A stretch of 64,000 bases of DNA, taken from contig NC_059087.1 in assembly GCF_020497125.1 (NCBI RefSeq), positions 16,525,925 to 16,589,924 on the forward strand, read 5' to 3'. How positions within the stretch are numbered: position 1 is the stretch's first letter; each line of letters starts with the position of its first letter. The position numbers were made by a program, and so were the translations under genes. A model generated the notes under the pieces. It had not been told where the DNA came from. It saw nothing but the letters and a program-made list of their open reading frames with translations, and did no database searches. Of the stretch, positions 1 to 10,700 are shown piece after piece. Source of the stretch: Mauremys mutica (taxonomy: Eukaryota; Chordata; Testudines; Geoemydidae).

Positions 1-1950
1 CATGACTGCAGCCCCCTTTGTTCTGTTCCACACCCATATATATCTTTTGTATAAGACGGGAACCCTTTGTCCCTCTCTGGGTTCCCACCTCTCCTCCTAA
101 ATGGAAAAGCACCAGGTTAAAGATGGATTCCAGTTCAGGTGACATGATCACATGTCACTGTAAGACTTCAAGCCCTCATTCCTCCCAGCCTGACTCACAG
201 GAAGGCCTGCAAGCAAACAGAGCCATCCACAGTCAATTATCCGGTTGGAGGGAGCCATCAAGATTCCAAACCACCACTAATGGCTCACACTTTGCATAAC
301 CACAGTAGGCCCTCAGAGTTATATTTCGTATTTCTAGTTTCAGATACAAGAGTGATACATTTATACAAATAGGATGGCCACACTCAGTACATTAAAAGCT
401 TTGTAATGATACCTTACAAGAGACCTTTTGCATGAAGCATATTCCAGTTACATTATATTCACACTCATTAGCATATTTTCATAAAATCATATAGAGTGCA
501 ACGTCAGAGAATGTAACAAGGCAGCCTCCACTGGGGTGCCCTCTTATGGAAGGCCACAACGCAACTGGTGAGCCTGCCTCGGTATCCCTTTGGAATTAAT
601 CCTTATAAAGGAATATTGTCTCATAGCAGCATATTCAAACCCATTAATTAATATAAAGTGCCATAGCCCACAGATCCCTCATAGTAAAAACAGTTTATCT
701 CAGATCCCCAAAGTAAAACAGGATTACAGCACAGCAGCTCTTCAATCCCTTTCAAAGGTCACCATTCCCAGGTCCCACACCTGAATATGATTAGCTACTC
801 AGTTACATTTCCTTTAGCCCTTGTACCATGGCCACACTCTCCAGGCCTTCTACCTGAAAGTTCCAGGACTTGCTTCTCTCCACAAGTCTTCTTTTGTATC
901 CCCACGTCAGGTCTCCGAGCAACAGAACTTGCTCCAGTGTTCCTTTCAGCCAGGCTACCTGCCTTCAAGTCCTAACCCTGGTCAGGGAACATCACTCCAA
1001 GACCAACCCTTTGTTCTTGGTTGGCTTTCTGCAGCCTTCCACTTAGGTCTTCTGCAAGGGGGGCTTTCCACAGTATTCAACTCACCCAGGCCTTTTTTCC
1101 TGTGAGTCCCACGTTTGCTCCTGGGATCCACCCTCCTGTTTTGAGCTCAGTTTCTCCTAACCAGGCTGGTTCTTCCTCTTCTTTCTAAGGGTCTATGCAT
1201 GAGCTTTCCTGTAACTTGGCCGGGGTTCCACAGCTCTGGCCAGTCCTCACCAACAACCTTTTGCTCTTACCAATGGTTCTCTGTACCAGCTTTCCTCTGC
1301 ATCTGCTGTCTAGGTCCAGGGCCGGCTCTAGACCCCAGCGCGGCAAGCACGCGCGTGGGGCGGCCCTTTCCCGGGGGGGCGGCAGGCTGGGCCGGCGGAC
1401 CTGCCGCAGTCATGCCTGCGGGAGGTCCACCGGAGCCCCGGGACGACCGGACCTGCCGCAGGCATGACTGCGGAGGGGGCGCTCCTCCCGCGGCTCCAGT
1501 GGACCTCCTGCAGGCATGACTGCGGACGGTTCGCTGGTCCCGCGGCTTGGCTGGACCTCCCGCAGGCATGACTGCGGCAGCTCAAGCGGAGCCGCCGGAC
1601 CTGCGAACCGTCCGCAGCTGCGGGAGGTCCAGCCGAGCCGCGCGACCAGCGGACCCTCCGCAGTCATGCCCGCGGGAGGTCCGCTGCTCCCGCGGCTCCG
1701 GGGCGCCTCCCGGGCATGACTGCTTGGGGCGGCGAAAAACGTAGAGCCGCCCCTGTCTAGGTCTCACCTTTCTTCCTAAGGCAGCTCTCACCTGCCCCTG
1801 TCTGTCTGTCTCTCTCAGGCAGTTCTCACCAGGCCTCTCACCACTCAAGGGCCACTCTTAAAAGAGCCCAGTTTAAGCCCAGTTGGGGTCAACTGATGAT
1901 TCACAGGTGCACTGGCCTCTTCTCTCTTAAAGGATCGGTGTCACCCTGCG
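1..1950. mobile_element. LTR-retroelement-like repeat region, old, hosting a hAT element
   Basis: This stretch resembles endogenous LTR-retroelement DNA that I recognise as repetitive in turtles, for example the segment around 290-500 and the end near 1945-1965 with a 'gtgtcaccctgcgaca'-type terminus. No gag, pol or env reading frame is visible; the open frames are short and not protein-like. The sequence resumes cleanly on both sides of the hAT at 1317-1755, so it was one unit before that insertion. The family assignment rests on memory of repeat sequence and not on visible LTR pairs, and the strand is unknown. Confidence 0.35.
1317..1755. mobile_element. hAT non-autonomous element, 439 bp, GC-rich palindromic core
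   Basis: The ends form a terminal inverted repeat, CAGGGCCGGCTCTA on the left and TAGAGCCGCCCCTG on the right. They are flanked by a perfect 8-bp target duplication, TCTAGGTC, at 1309-1316 and 1756-1763, which is the hAT hallmark. The interior is very GC-rich and made of short direct and inverted units built around GCAGGCATGACTGCGGA and its complement. There is no transposase frame; the overlapping open frames on both strands follow from the GC content. Much of the core is shared with the element at 41087-41566, which has different ends. Confidence 0.9.
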
Positions 1951-1963
1951 ACACTCAAATATA

Positions 1964-3368
1964 TCCACCATTTGAAGCGCTTTGAGAATGTGTACAGTAA
2001 GCCTCAACAGCACTATGAACCATCATCATTGTTCTACCTATGTCTGACTGTAGACAGGTAATAAGTATTAATGAAGTTTTCCAGTTATCTTAGTTATTGG
2101 GTGACCAATTTTGCTGAACAAATGTGCTTTAAAAAAAAACTTACTTTAAAAGAGAATAGGCCTGTCATAAAATTATTTAAGAACATACTCTTCAGCATGT
2201 CTTGATTAAGGTAATTTAGTTCAAATTCCAGCCAGTCTTTGTCTGAGAACACTAAAACCTCTCTACTGTTGCAAATACATGGAAATTTTTTTTAATTGAA
2301 ATAGAATCTGGTAATTGTAGCTCCTCAAGGTTTCTCGTGGTTTCCCTGTAAACAGTCGTTATTACACAAGTCTCCCCACTCCATTCAATGCAGCACTGAT
2401 TGTGCAGCCCTGGTGTCAGTCCTAGCAAACTAACAAAGTTTAATAACTCTGGATATCTACTTCCACACACGCATTTCCCAGGTATTTAGTTGGCAGCAAA
2501 TGCTGAGGGATATATTAAACTTAAACTTGCAAGAGAGGTTAGAATTGGAAAATACCCCTCTATATCTGCCTGGAGGTGAGGTTCTTCAGTGGAACATCAC
2601 TGCAAAGTTAAGCACAGTTTCCAGTTGAGGAAATTTTACTTCTGAGAGTATAACTTTTGTGCCTTCCAATCTAGATTCTTCTTACCCTTTCCTTCTCTTC
2701 TCCTCAACAAATTCTCCTTCAGTATGCTTTCTCACATTTCGTACATGCTTTACAATGCTTTACAGAGGTTAAGACCAGGAAAACCTAAACAAACCTCCAA
2801 AGAGTCTGCTTCATAGAATTCTCAATTTATTGCCAATTAGGAACTACTTCCCTGTCTGTCCCTTGTCACTTCTTTAATTGATTCAGTCCTAGGAAGTAAG
2901 AGTGCCTAATGACCTAGCATAATCCAGGTTCCCAAATAGATAACACATCTATGGGGTTCCATTATATTTTAAATATAGTCAGGTCAGAAACCATATGAAA
3001 TAGTATAGCCCTTCTAAGCTAACTTGAAACCCCAAAGTGTTTTCATATTCCTTAGTAATATCTATGAAATCCACATTCAAGCCAATTCCTGACAAAAAAC
3101 AACCCAAAACTCTAAATGGTAGACATTAACACCTTATTGATTGTACATTGCTGTGTGATAAACAGAGGAGTGGATTAAGCTAACTCAGAAAAAGGCACTC
3201 TTATTCTGGAATAAGTGTGTTCACTATGGGTCTTAAATAGAAGTGTTCTGGAATAATTATTCTGAAATAGTTATTTCAATAAATTTCCAAATGTAGACAA
3301 TCCTAGAGTACATTCAGGTCAGAGGAAAAAGACATAGAACAGGGTCTTTGAGATCTGAAAATTACTTT
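1964..3368. other. No recognisable feature (unique-looking AT-rich DNA)
   Basis: No coding region, RNA gene or clear mobile-element end is visible. The longest frame (72 aa on the minus strand near 2252-2470) has no recognisable motif. Confidence 0.5.
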
Positions 3369-3858
3369 GAGACAAGATACATGAGGTAATAACTTTTATT
3401 GGACCAATTTCTGTTGGCGAGAGAGTAATTTCTTTGTAAGTTCGAGTCATACTTAAAAGTAGTAAGTGTTCACATATTTAGTATTGAATAGCTTTGTAAT
3501 TAACATGCAACTGCTCTGCCAGTGCATAATACAGTACTTACCCAGGAAGCAAAACATGGTGTAAGTTCTCAGCTACTATAGAAAGGAGGCTATATAAGAC
3601 CTAATAAAGACAGGAGCAGCTTCTAATGTTCATTAATTCTGTGTTTAATTGAATAAAATATATGCATTATAAAAGTATTGTCTTGGACATTCTAGTAGTT
3701 ATTCTGTGGCATTCTAGCTGATAGAAATACCTGAAGAAGAGCTCTGTGTAAGCTCAGTTTGTCTCTTTCACCAACAGAAGTTAGTCCAATAAAAGATATT
3801 ACCTCACCCACTTTGTCTCTCTAATATCCTGAGATCAACATGGCTACAACAGCACTGA
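3369..3858. mobile_element. Fold-back element related to Penelope-like element ends
   Basis: A left arm at 3369-3426 is an inverted copy of a right arm at about 3762-3820: both carry the 'ttttattggaccaa' / 'tagtccaataaaaga' block and the 'gaggtaat' / 'attacctc' block. The right arm is preceded by CTGAAGA at 3731-3737 and a stem-like 'gagctctgtgtaagctc', and followed by a tail to about 3858 ending in 'tggctacaac'. I recognise this as a common turtle repeat end. Its fold-back layout matches the 206-bp units at 4693 and 31819. The family link is inference; no protein-coding part is present and outer boundaries are approximate. Confidence 0.5.
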
Positions 3859-4680
3859 AAGAAAAACTTCACAAGGTATTTCTTTGCAGCAACATATTTT
3901 GGATAAAAAGTTTTACACCACTAAGCAAGACTATTAAGACTATCTGTTAACAGGGATAATGTCAGAGGACTGAGATGTTCCTGACCTTGCCATTGTGACC
4001 GTAGTAAGATTTAGAGTGCAGCATAATAAAAAGAAGTTTGCCTTGCAGTGATTAACATCATATGGCTCTATTTTTAACATCAGAGCAAATTACAATTTGT
4101 CTTTAACTGGCTATGAAATACATTTGTAAAGATTGCAAAATTATAGTCCGTGGTTATCTGTCAAATCTCTTGGAGGGGCAGCGGGGGTGAGGGGGAGGGC
4201 AGATCTTACTGATAATGTTAAGTCTTGAACTACACTAGATGCTGTGTATGAAAAATATAGAAGAAATTAAATTGATGATGTATTGAGTTCAGCACCATTT
4301 ATTTAGAGAAAACTGTCTTAATATTTTCCCCAAATTTGTAAAATGTGCCATGTCAAACATACCTAAATATAGACAGCCTATCATTCTTGGACAGCTGTGC
4401 ATTAGTTTCCATGCTATTTGGTCAAATGCTATGTGACAAGAATGCCAGACTTGCAAAAGAAACTAGTTTTTGGCTCATGTAATTGAGATTTTTATCAGAA
4501 AAACAATAAAACTTATTCATAATATTGTTCATATTATCCAACTATTAAAGCAGTATCTGTATGTTCACCCCTCCCTTCCCGTCACACACATGAAAACTAA
4601 TCCATTAGTTAGAACACTGCAGTTCTCAAATAGAGACCCATTGGTCTCATTTTACAGATCCATATTTCTTCCTTAACTCC
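3859..4680. other. No recognisable feature
   Basis: AT-rich DNA without a supported gene or repeat end; a short purine-rich run lies at about 4170-4200. Confidence 0.5.
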
Positions 4681-4692
4681 TATTCATTTGTA

Positions 4693-4898
4693 TCAAGTAT
4701 CACAGGGGTAGCCGTGTTAGTCTGGATCTGTAAAAAGCGGCAAAGAGTCCTGTGGCACCTTATAGACTAACAGAAGTATTGGAACATAGGCTTTCGTGGG
4801 TGAATACCCACTTTGTCAGACGCATGTATTCACCCACGAAAGCTTATGCTCCAATACTTCTGTTAGTCTACAAGATGCCAGAGGACTCTTTGTCACTT
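4693..4898. mobile_element. 206-bp fold-back non-autonomous element, PLE-derived
   Basis: The unit is flanked by a perfect 12-bp direct repeat, TATTCATTTGTA, at 4681-4692 and 4899-4910. After a head of about 50 bp ('gtagccgtgttagtctgg' type) come two inverted arms, about 4741-4814 and 4827-4897, separated by a short centre near 4815-4826. The arms resemble the 3' terminal DNA of the PLE at 57381-58730 (block 'gttagtct..aaggtg.cac', block 'gaaagcttatgc'). It has the same length and layout as the unit at 31819-32024. It encodes no protein. A hammerhead-like core sits in the arms: GAAA at 4838-4841 after stem 'gtgggtattcacccac', and CTGACAA at 4819-4813 on the minus strand. Confidence 0.8.
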
Positions 4899-6650
4899 TA
4901 TTCATTTGTAATTAGTTTTGGCCAGATTCTTTAGTATACTAATCAGTTTTTCAAGAATTCCAAGGTAGTCTTTTCTTTTTCACAGATGGAAGTTAATCAC
5001 TACCTTGGGCTCTGTTTAAACTGTATTACAGAAACCTGGATACATTGGTGTTGCTATGCCATATCAATTGGAAGACTCAGAGAACTGGTAGGTGAGATCC
5101 CATGGGAAGCTAGTCTAAGGGAAAAAAAAGAGTTTACAAGAGTTGGGGATTTTATAAAAAGACATTAGGGGCACAGAAACAAATTATCCCCATGCGTAGG
5201 AGAGATAGGAAGATAAGAGACCACCCTGTCTTAACTGGGAGATCTTCAACAACCTGAAACTCAAAAAAGAGTCATACAAAAAGTGGACACTAGGTCAAAT
5301 TACGAAGGATGAATATAATCCCCCCGCCCCAAGCATATAGGGACAAAATTAGAAAGGACAAGGCACAAAACGAGATTAAACTAGCTAGGGACATAAAGAG
5401 TGACAAGAAAATGTTTTACAAATACATTAGAAGCAAGATAAAGGCCAAGGAAGACCAAGGACAGGGTAGGCCCATTTACTCAATGAGGAGAGAAAGACAA
5501 TAACAGAAAACTCAGTGAAGGCCGAAGTGTTAAATACCTTTTTTGTTTCAATTTTTACCAAAAAGGTTAGCAGTGGTCAGACGACAAACATAGTGAACAT
5601 CATTGTAAGTGGGTAGGAGCTAAGGCTAAAATAGGAAAAGAGCAGGTAAAGAATTACTTAGACAAATTAGATGTATTCAAGTTGGCAGGCCCTGATGAAG
5701 TATGTCCTAGAATACTTAAGGAACTAGCTGAAGAGATGTCTGAGCCATTAGTAATTATCTCTGAGAACTCGTGAAGGACGGGAAAGATCCCAGAGGAGTA
5801 GAAAAGGGCAAATATAGTACCTATCTATAAAAAGGGGAATAAGGACAAACCAGGGTATTATAGATCAGTCAGCTTAAATTCAGTACATAGAAAGATAATG
5901 GAGCAAATAATCAAACAATCAATTTTAAGCACCTAGAAGATAATAAGGTGACAAGTAATAGTCAACGTGGATTTGTTAAGAGCAAGTCATATCAAGTCAT
6001 AGTATCCTTCTCTGACAGGGTAACAAAACGTATAGATCGAAGGGAAGCAGTAAATGTGATATATCTTGACTTTAGTAAGGCTTTGGTTACTGTCTCACAT
6101 CACCTTCTCATAAACAAACAGAAATGTAGCCTAGATGAACCTATTATAAGGTGGGTGCACAAATGGTTGGCAAGCCAGACTCAGAGAGGTAATTATCAAT
6201 AGTTCACATACAAATGGAAGGATATACTGTGTGGGGAGCTGCAGGGATCTGTCCTCAGTCCAGTTCTGTTCAGTATCTTCATAAATGATTTGGATAATGG
6301 CATAGAGAGTACACTTACGAAGTTATGGACAATACCAAGATGGGAAGGGTTGCAAGTGCTTAGGAGGACAGGATTAGAATTCAAAATGATCTTGACAAAC
6401 TGGAGAAATGGTCTGAAATAAATAGGATGAAATTCAATAAGGACAAATGCAAAGTACTACACTTACAAAGAAATAATCAATTGCACAAAATACAAAGTGG
6501 GAAATGACTGCCTAGGAAGGAGTACCGCAGAAAAGGATCTGGGGGGTTCTAGTGGATCACACACTAAATATGGATCAACAATGTAATACTGTTGCAAAAA
6601 AAGTGAACACGAGACACAAGTAGTAATTCTTCCACTCTACTCAGCACTGA

Positions 6651-6938
6651 GGGCTGGTCTACACTACAGAGGGGTGGGGGATCGATCTACGTTACTCAAC
6701 TTTAGCTAAATGAATAATGTAGCTGAAGTCAACATACCATGGTGTCTTCACAGCAGTGTGTCAATGGGAGATGCTCTCCAATCAATTCCCCTTGCGCTTC
6801 TTGTTGAGGTGGAGTACTGGTGTCGACACTAGAGCGATCGGTGGTCGATTTATCGCCTCTATACTAGACACGATAAATTGACCTCCCCCACTGGATTGAT
6901 CACTGCTTGTCAATCCGGCCGGTAGTGTAGACAAGCCC
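6651..6938. mobile_element. Harbinger-type MITE, 288 bp, nested in CR1
   Basis: The terminal inverted repeats are GGGCTGGTCTACACTAC and GTAGTGTAGACAAGCCC. A 3-bp duplication, TGA, lies at 6648-6650 and 6939-6941. Removing the element rejoins the CR1 text 'actcagcactga..taggg', which matches the uninterrupted copy at about 14420-14435. There is no transposase. Its ends match those of the 2.1-kb element at 22804. Confidence 0.85.
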
Positions 6939-7312
6939 TGATAGGGCCACAACTGGAGTACTGTATACAATTCTAGGCACAACACTTTGGGAAGGATGTG
7001 GACAAACTGGAGAAAGTCCAGAGGAGAGCAATAAAAATGATGAAAAGTCTAAAAGGTGGTTTGTTTAGTCTGGAGAGGAGAAGACATGGGGGAGGCATGA
7101 TAACAGTATGTAAAAGGTTGTTATAAAGAGAGGGTAATAAATTGTTTCCCTTAACCACTGAGGACAGTAAGGGGCTTAAATTGCAGCAAGGGAGATTTAG
7201 GTGAGACATTAGAAAAAACTTCCTAACTGTCAGGGTAGTTAAGCGCTGGAAAAAATTACCTAGGGAGGTTATGGAATTTCTGTTGTTGGATGTTTTTATG
7301 AATAGGTTAGAC

Positions 7313-7623
7313 TAGGGGTTGGCAACCTTTCAGAAGTGGTGTGCCGAGTCTTCATTTATTCACTCTAATTTAAGGTTTTGTGTGCCAGTAATACATTTTA
7401 ATGTTTTTAGAAGGTCTCTTCCTATAAGTCTGTAATATATATCTAAACTATTGTTGTATGTAAAGTAAATAAGGTTTTTAAAATGTTTAAGAAGCTTCAT
7501 TTAAAATTAAATTAAAATGCAGAGCCCCCTGGAGTGGTGGCCAGGACCTGGGCAGTGTGAGTGCCACTGAAAATTAGCTTGTGTGCTGCCTTTGGCATGT
7601 GTGCCATAGGTTGCCTACCCCTG
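7313..7623. mobile_element. hAT MITE, 311 bp, nested in CR1
   Basis: The ends are TAGGGGTTGGCAACCT and AGGTTGCCTACCCCTG, an imperfect inverted repeat of the CAGGGGT..GGCAACC type seen in Charlie-like hAT elements. A perfect 8-bp duplication, GGTTAGAC, is at 7305-7312 and 7624-7631. It interrupts the 3' end of the CR1 copy. The AT-rich interior has no coding sequence. Confidence 0.92.
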
Positions 7624-7745
7624 GGTTAGACAAACACCGGTCAGGGATAGTCTAGGTATTACTGAGTCTTGCCTCAGAGTAGGGGACTAGACTAGATGAC
7701 TTATCGAGGTCCCTTCTAGTCCTACATTTCTATAATTCTTTGTAT

Positions 7746-10700
7746 GTGTAAACTGTCTTAAGAATTGGCTTTATGAAAGAGAAACACTTGGTGGGGGACA
7801 GTTTTTTAATTTTTGGACTTCACTCTGCTTTGGAGGATAGTTGGCAAAGCTGAATTCAGAGAAATTTATTCCATATTATACCTGACTCTAGCTGCTGCTG
7901 TCAGCTTCTGTGAGAGCTGGAATGTGGCACCCAACCACCATGGGAAGACATTGGGAATGGGTGTTTACTGCAGTTTCAGCTGTAGCTGTGATATCAGTAG
8001 TAACTACAGTGATTCTAGAGTCCTCTTTCACTGACACAGTGCAATGACTACTATGCAGAATGATCCACTTTCTTCTGAGCTGCTGACCTCTGTTTGCTTT
8101 TCTTTTGAGTATGTTTTGTTTTGGTTGTTTTCAGTAAAAGAACCATTTCCTCCTGTTGGCAAGTTCAAGCTGCTCTTCGAAAAGGAATGTTATAAAATCA
8201 TCTGCTGTGCTAGGAACACAGCTTAGAGGTTTATGAAATACTAGGATTTAATAGCCATTACCATTCTTTGGATTCCAGTAGTTGGATTTGCTCCCTCTCA
8301 AACAGGAGATGGATGTCATGTAGGCCCAACACCCTTAGGAAGCAAGAATAAATATTTGGTAAAAAAATTCAGGAATAATTAATCCTGTAGTGTTTGTATT
8401 ATATTTATTTTTGCAGCACCCACATGAGTTCTAGGCATATTGTAGAAACTTAAATTATGAGCACTAGTTCCCCCCCTTTTTTTCCCTAAGAAAAAAACTT
8501 CCAGTACAGAGAAACCCTTTTATTCCTTGCCAGGTTATCTTAGTTGAGGGGAAAAAATCTAGGAATAATACTTGTGTTGGATGATGCCAAACTAGATCTC
8601 TTAGAATATCAATACGTGTTCATTGTTTTTGGGATGGCGTGGGGTGTGGAAGGAAGTGTATTGCTTCAAGATTAATACTTTTCATCAGTGCCCTCGAGAT
8701 ACTTAGATAATCATTTTGTTTTCTGAAAAGCTGCTTACAGAAACATTTAAGGAACAGATCATGGGCCATTGAAGCCAATGGGAATTTTGCCATTGACTTT
8801 AAAGAGATTAGGCTATGGCATTGTAGGCATAACTTTCTAATTTAATTAAACAAACAACTCTTTTACAGAACAGTACAAGGCATTGAAATAATTTATAATG
8901 TAAAAGTGCTGCGTTTTAAAAATCCCTTTTACTATATTTGGATGAAGAGATCCCAAGAATATTTAGTACTCTGTTTGTAAAGCTTCACACACACCTCTAA
9001 TTTAGTAAGCATGATGGCAATAATGTGTCCATTTTTAGTGCCTTCCTTCAATTGGTTTGTTGCCCAAGACCAGGGAAACTGCAATATGGAAAACTGTCAT
9101 GAAGTGTAAATGTGACTAACAAAACTATAGCCACAGTTCTTATTTTTGCTCTTACTGCGTGCTAAGACAAAACAGGACTTAGTATTAGGAAATTCAAACT
9201 GGAATTCATGACAGGCACAACAAACACCACCACCAGATTAGTAAACCTCTGGGTCACTCAGTGTAACTAGCCATGTTCCTTAGATTTAACAGAACAACTG
9301 GGATTGTGTGTGTGTAACTGAGAAGAGCACTTTTCCCACTCTGGACAGTACTCTATGGAGGTCAGTGCTGTTTGTTTTATTACAGCCTAAATAAACCATC
9401 CAGAAGTGTGGCCAGTTGCACAAGATAACTGGAAAAAGGCCAGGTCTCAGAGTTTGTCAGGCTTTAAATATTTTTGAAAATGTTGGAGAAGGTCCCTTTT
9501 AGAATAAAAAATGCATGAACTCCACATTAATGCATTTTTTGGTAAAATCTAACTTTATCCAGAATTATCTGCCTCTTCTGAACTATGGCAGTTTGATTCT
9601 ACTCCCAACGGATATTCTGATTAAATGTACAGAACTCGAGTTGTCTTTGAGTCAGTGTTTACTTTAGGAATGAAAGCTGCCAATCAACCTGTGATACAAG
9701 TCTTAAATACAAAGTAGGGCCAGGAGGTTGCTTGTCTTATACTCTCTCTCACTGCCTAGACCATTCATGTCTTTGTGATTTTTAAAAAAAATTGGTAAAG
9801 TGCGGCTCCAGTCAAAATCATCTCCTTAGGTGCAGAGAAATGTAACCATTCTCAAATATATGTTGAAATAGAAACATTTTCAAAGATCTAAGCTCTTCAC
9901 AGGAGACACCGTCTCCTATCAATGGTAAAAGTAGGGTTTGATTTTTTAAAAAAAATTATTTGACCAGTTAGCTACTATGATCTGAGGTTGGAAAGGAACT
10001 ACAAATCCCACTGTCATTTAGAGTAAATGCAACAGCAAGGTTAGCTAGTTTCTCCCACTTCAGGCATTCCCGCTCTTCCCCACCCCACACTGGACTTGTA
10101 TGGTGCTAACCCACTTGTGGTGGAACTGTAGAAATTCTGGTCCTGTTCCTCCTCTCCCAACAAAGTAAAATCTAAACTGCAAAGCAAACTTGTAAATGTC
10201 TTGCTAGGATTTCCATTTTTAACTTGAGGCAAAATTGCAATATTCCCCAACAGCAGGTCAAGGAATTCTAATGTATTTCTGAAGAGGAAATAACCTCAAA
10301 AATTGCCTGAGGTGTAGTTTAGATTCCGACTGGGAAATATAGTTGCTTCATGCATTCGCTCTGCTGTTGATGCTGTTAAATCTCTTGTAAATGATTTGCA
10401 GCTAAGAAATTTTAAATATAGGCATTCAGCACTGAAAAAGCCTATGACTCTGCAGGGGCGGCTGCTTTTTTAAAGTCTTGATTAAACTGAAAACAATATC
10501 TGAAAACATTTATTTCCTTAACATAATTGTGGCATTTTTTGTGTCATTCCTCCTTTTACCTTTTGAATTTGAAATTACTGTTGCATAAACCAGGAAACAA
10601 ACGTTGAATTTAAGAGGGCTTGAATATGCACTAGTGTAGTCTATGATGTTAGCACATTTCTGAAAATAGATATTTGTTGTTGTTGCTTTTTAAATCTTCA

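Larger units (their letters stand above)
5088..7745 (+). mobile_element. CR1-type LINE, decayed ORF2, with nested insertions
   Basis: This is a non-LTR retrotransposon copy on the plus strand. Fragments of its ORF2 endonuclease/reverse transcriptase are legible in several frames: '[15 protein letters not shown]' near 5400, the RT motif-A region 'VIYLDFSKAL' near 6055-6085, and 'SPVLFSIFINDLDNG' near 6250-6300. The 3' end near 7680-7740 has the CR1 signature 'gactagatgac..ggtccct' and a TTCTATAATTCT-like tail. Stops and frameshifts throughout make it inactive. It carries a Harbinger MITE at 6651-6938 and a hAT MITE at 7313-7623. The 5' limit is set by where alignment to the copy at 12605 begins ('ggtaggtgagatcccatgg'). 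Confidence 0.88.

Noticed and set aside
1320..1740. CpG island / promoter of a host gene
   Set aside because: The GC-rich block is the interior of a transposon with clean TSDs; there is no downstream gene.
1267..1848. Several overlapping open frames on both strands over the GC-rich block
   Set aside because: They fall in the hAT element at 1317-1755. The GC-rich repeated units lack stops, and the frames have no domain.
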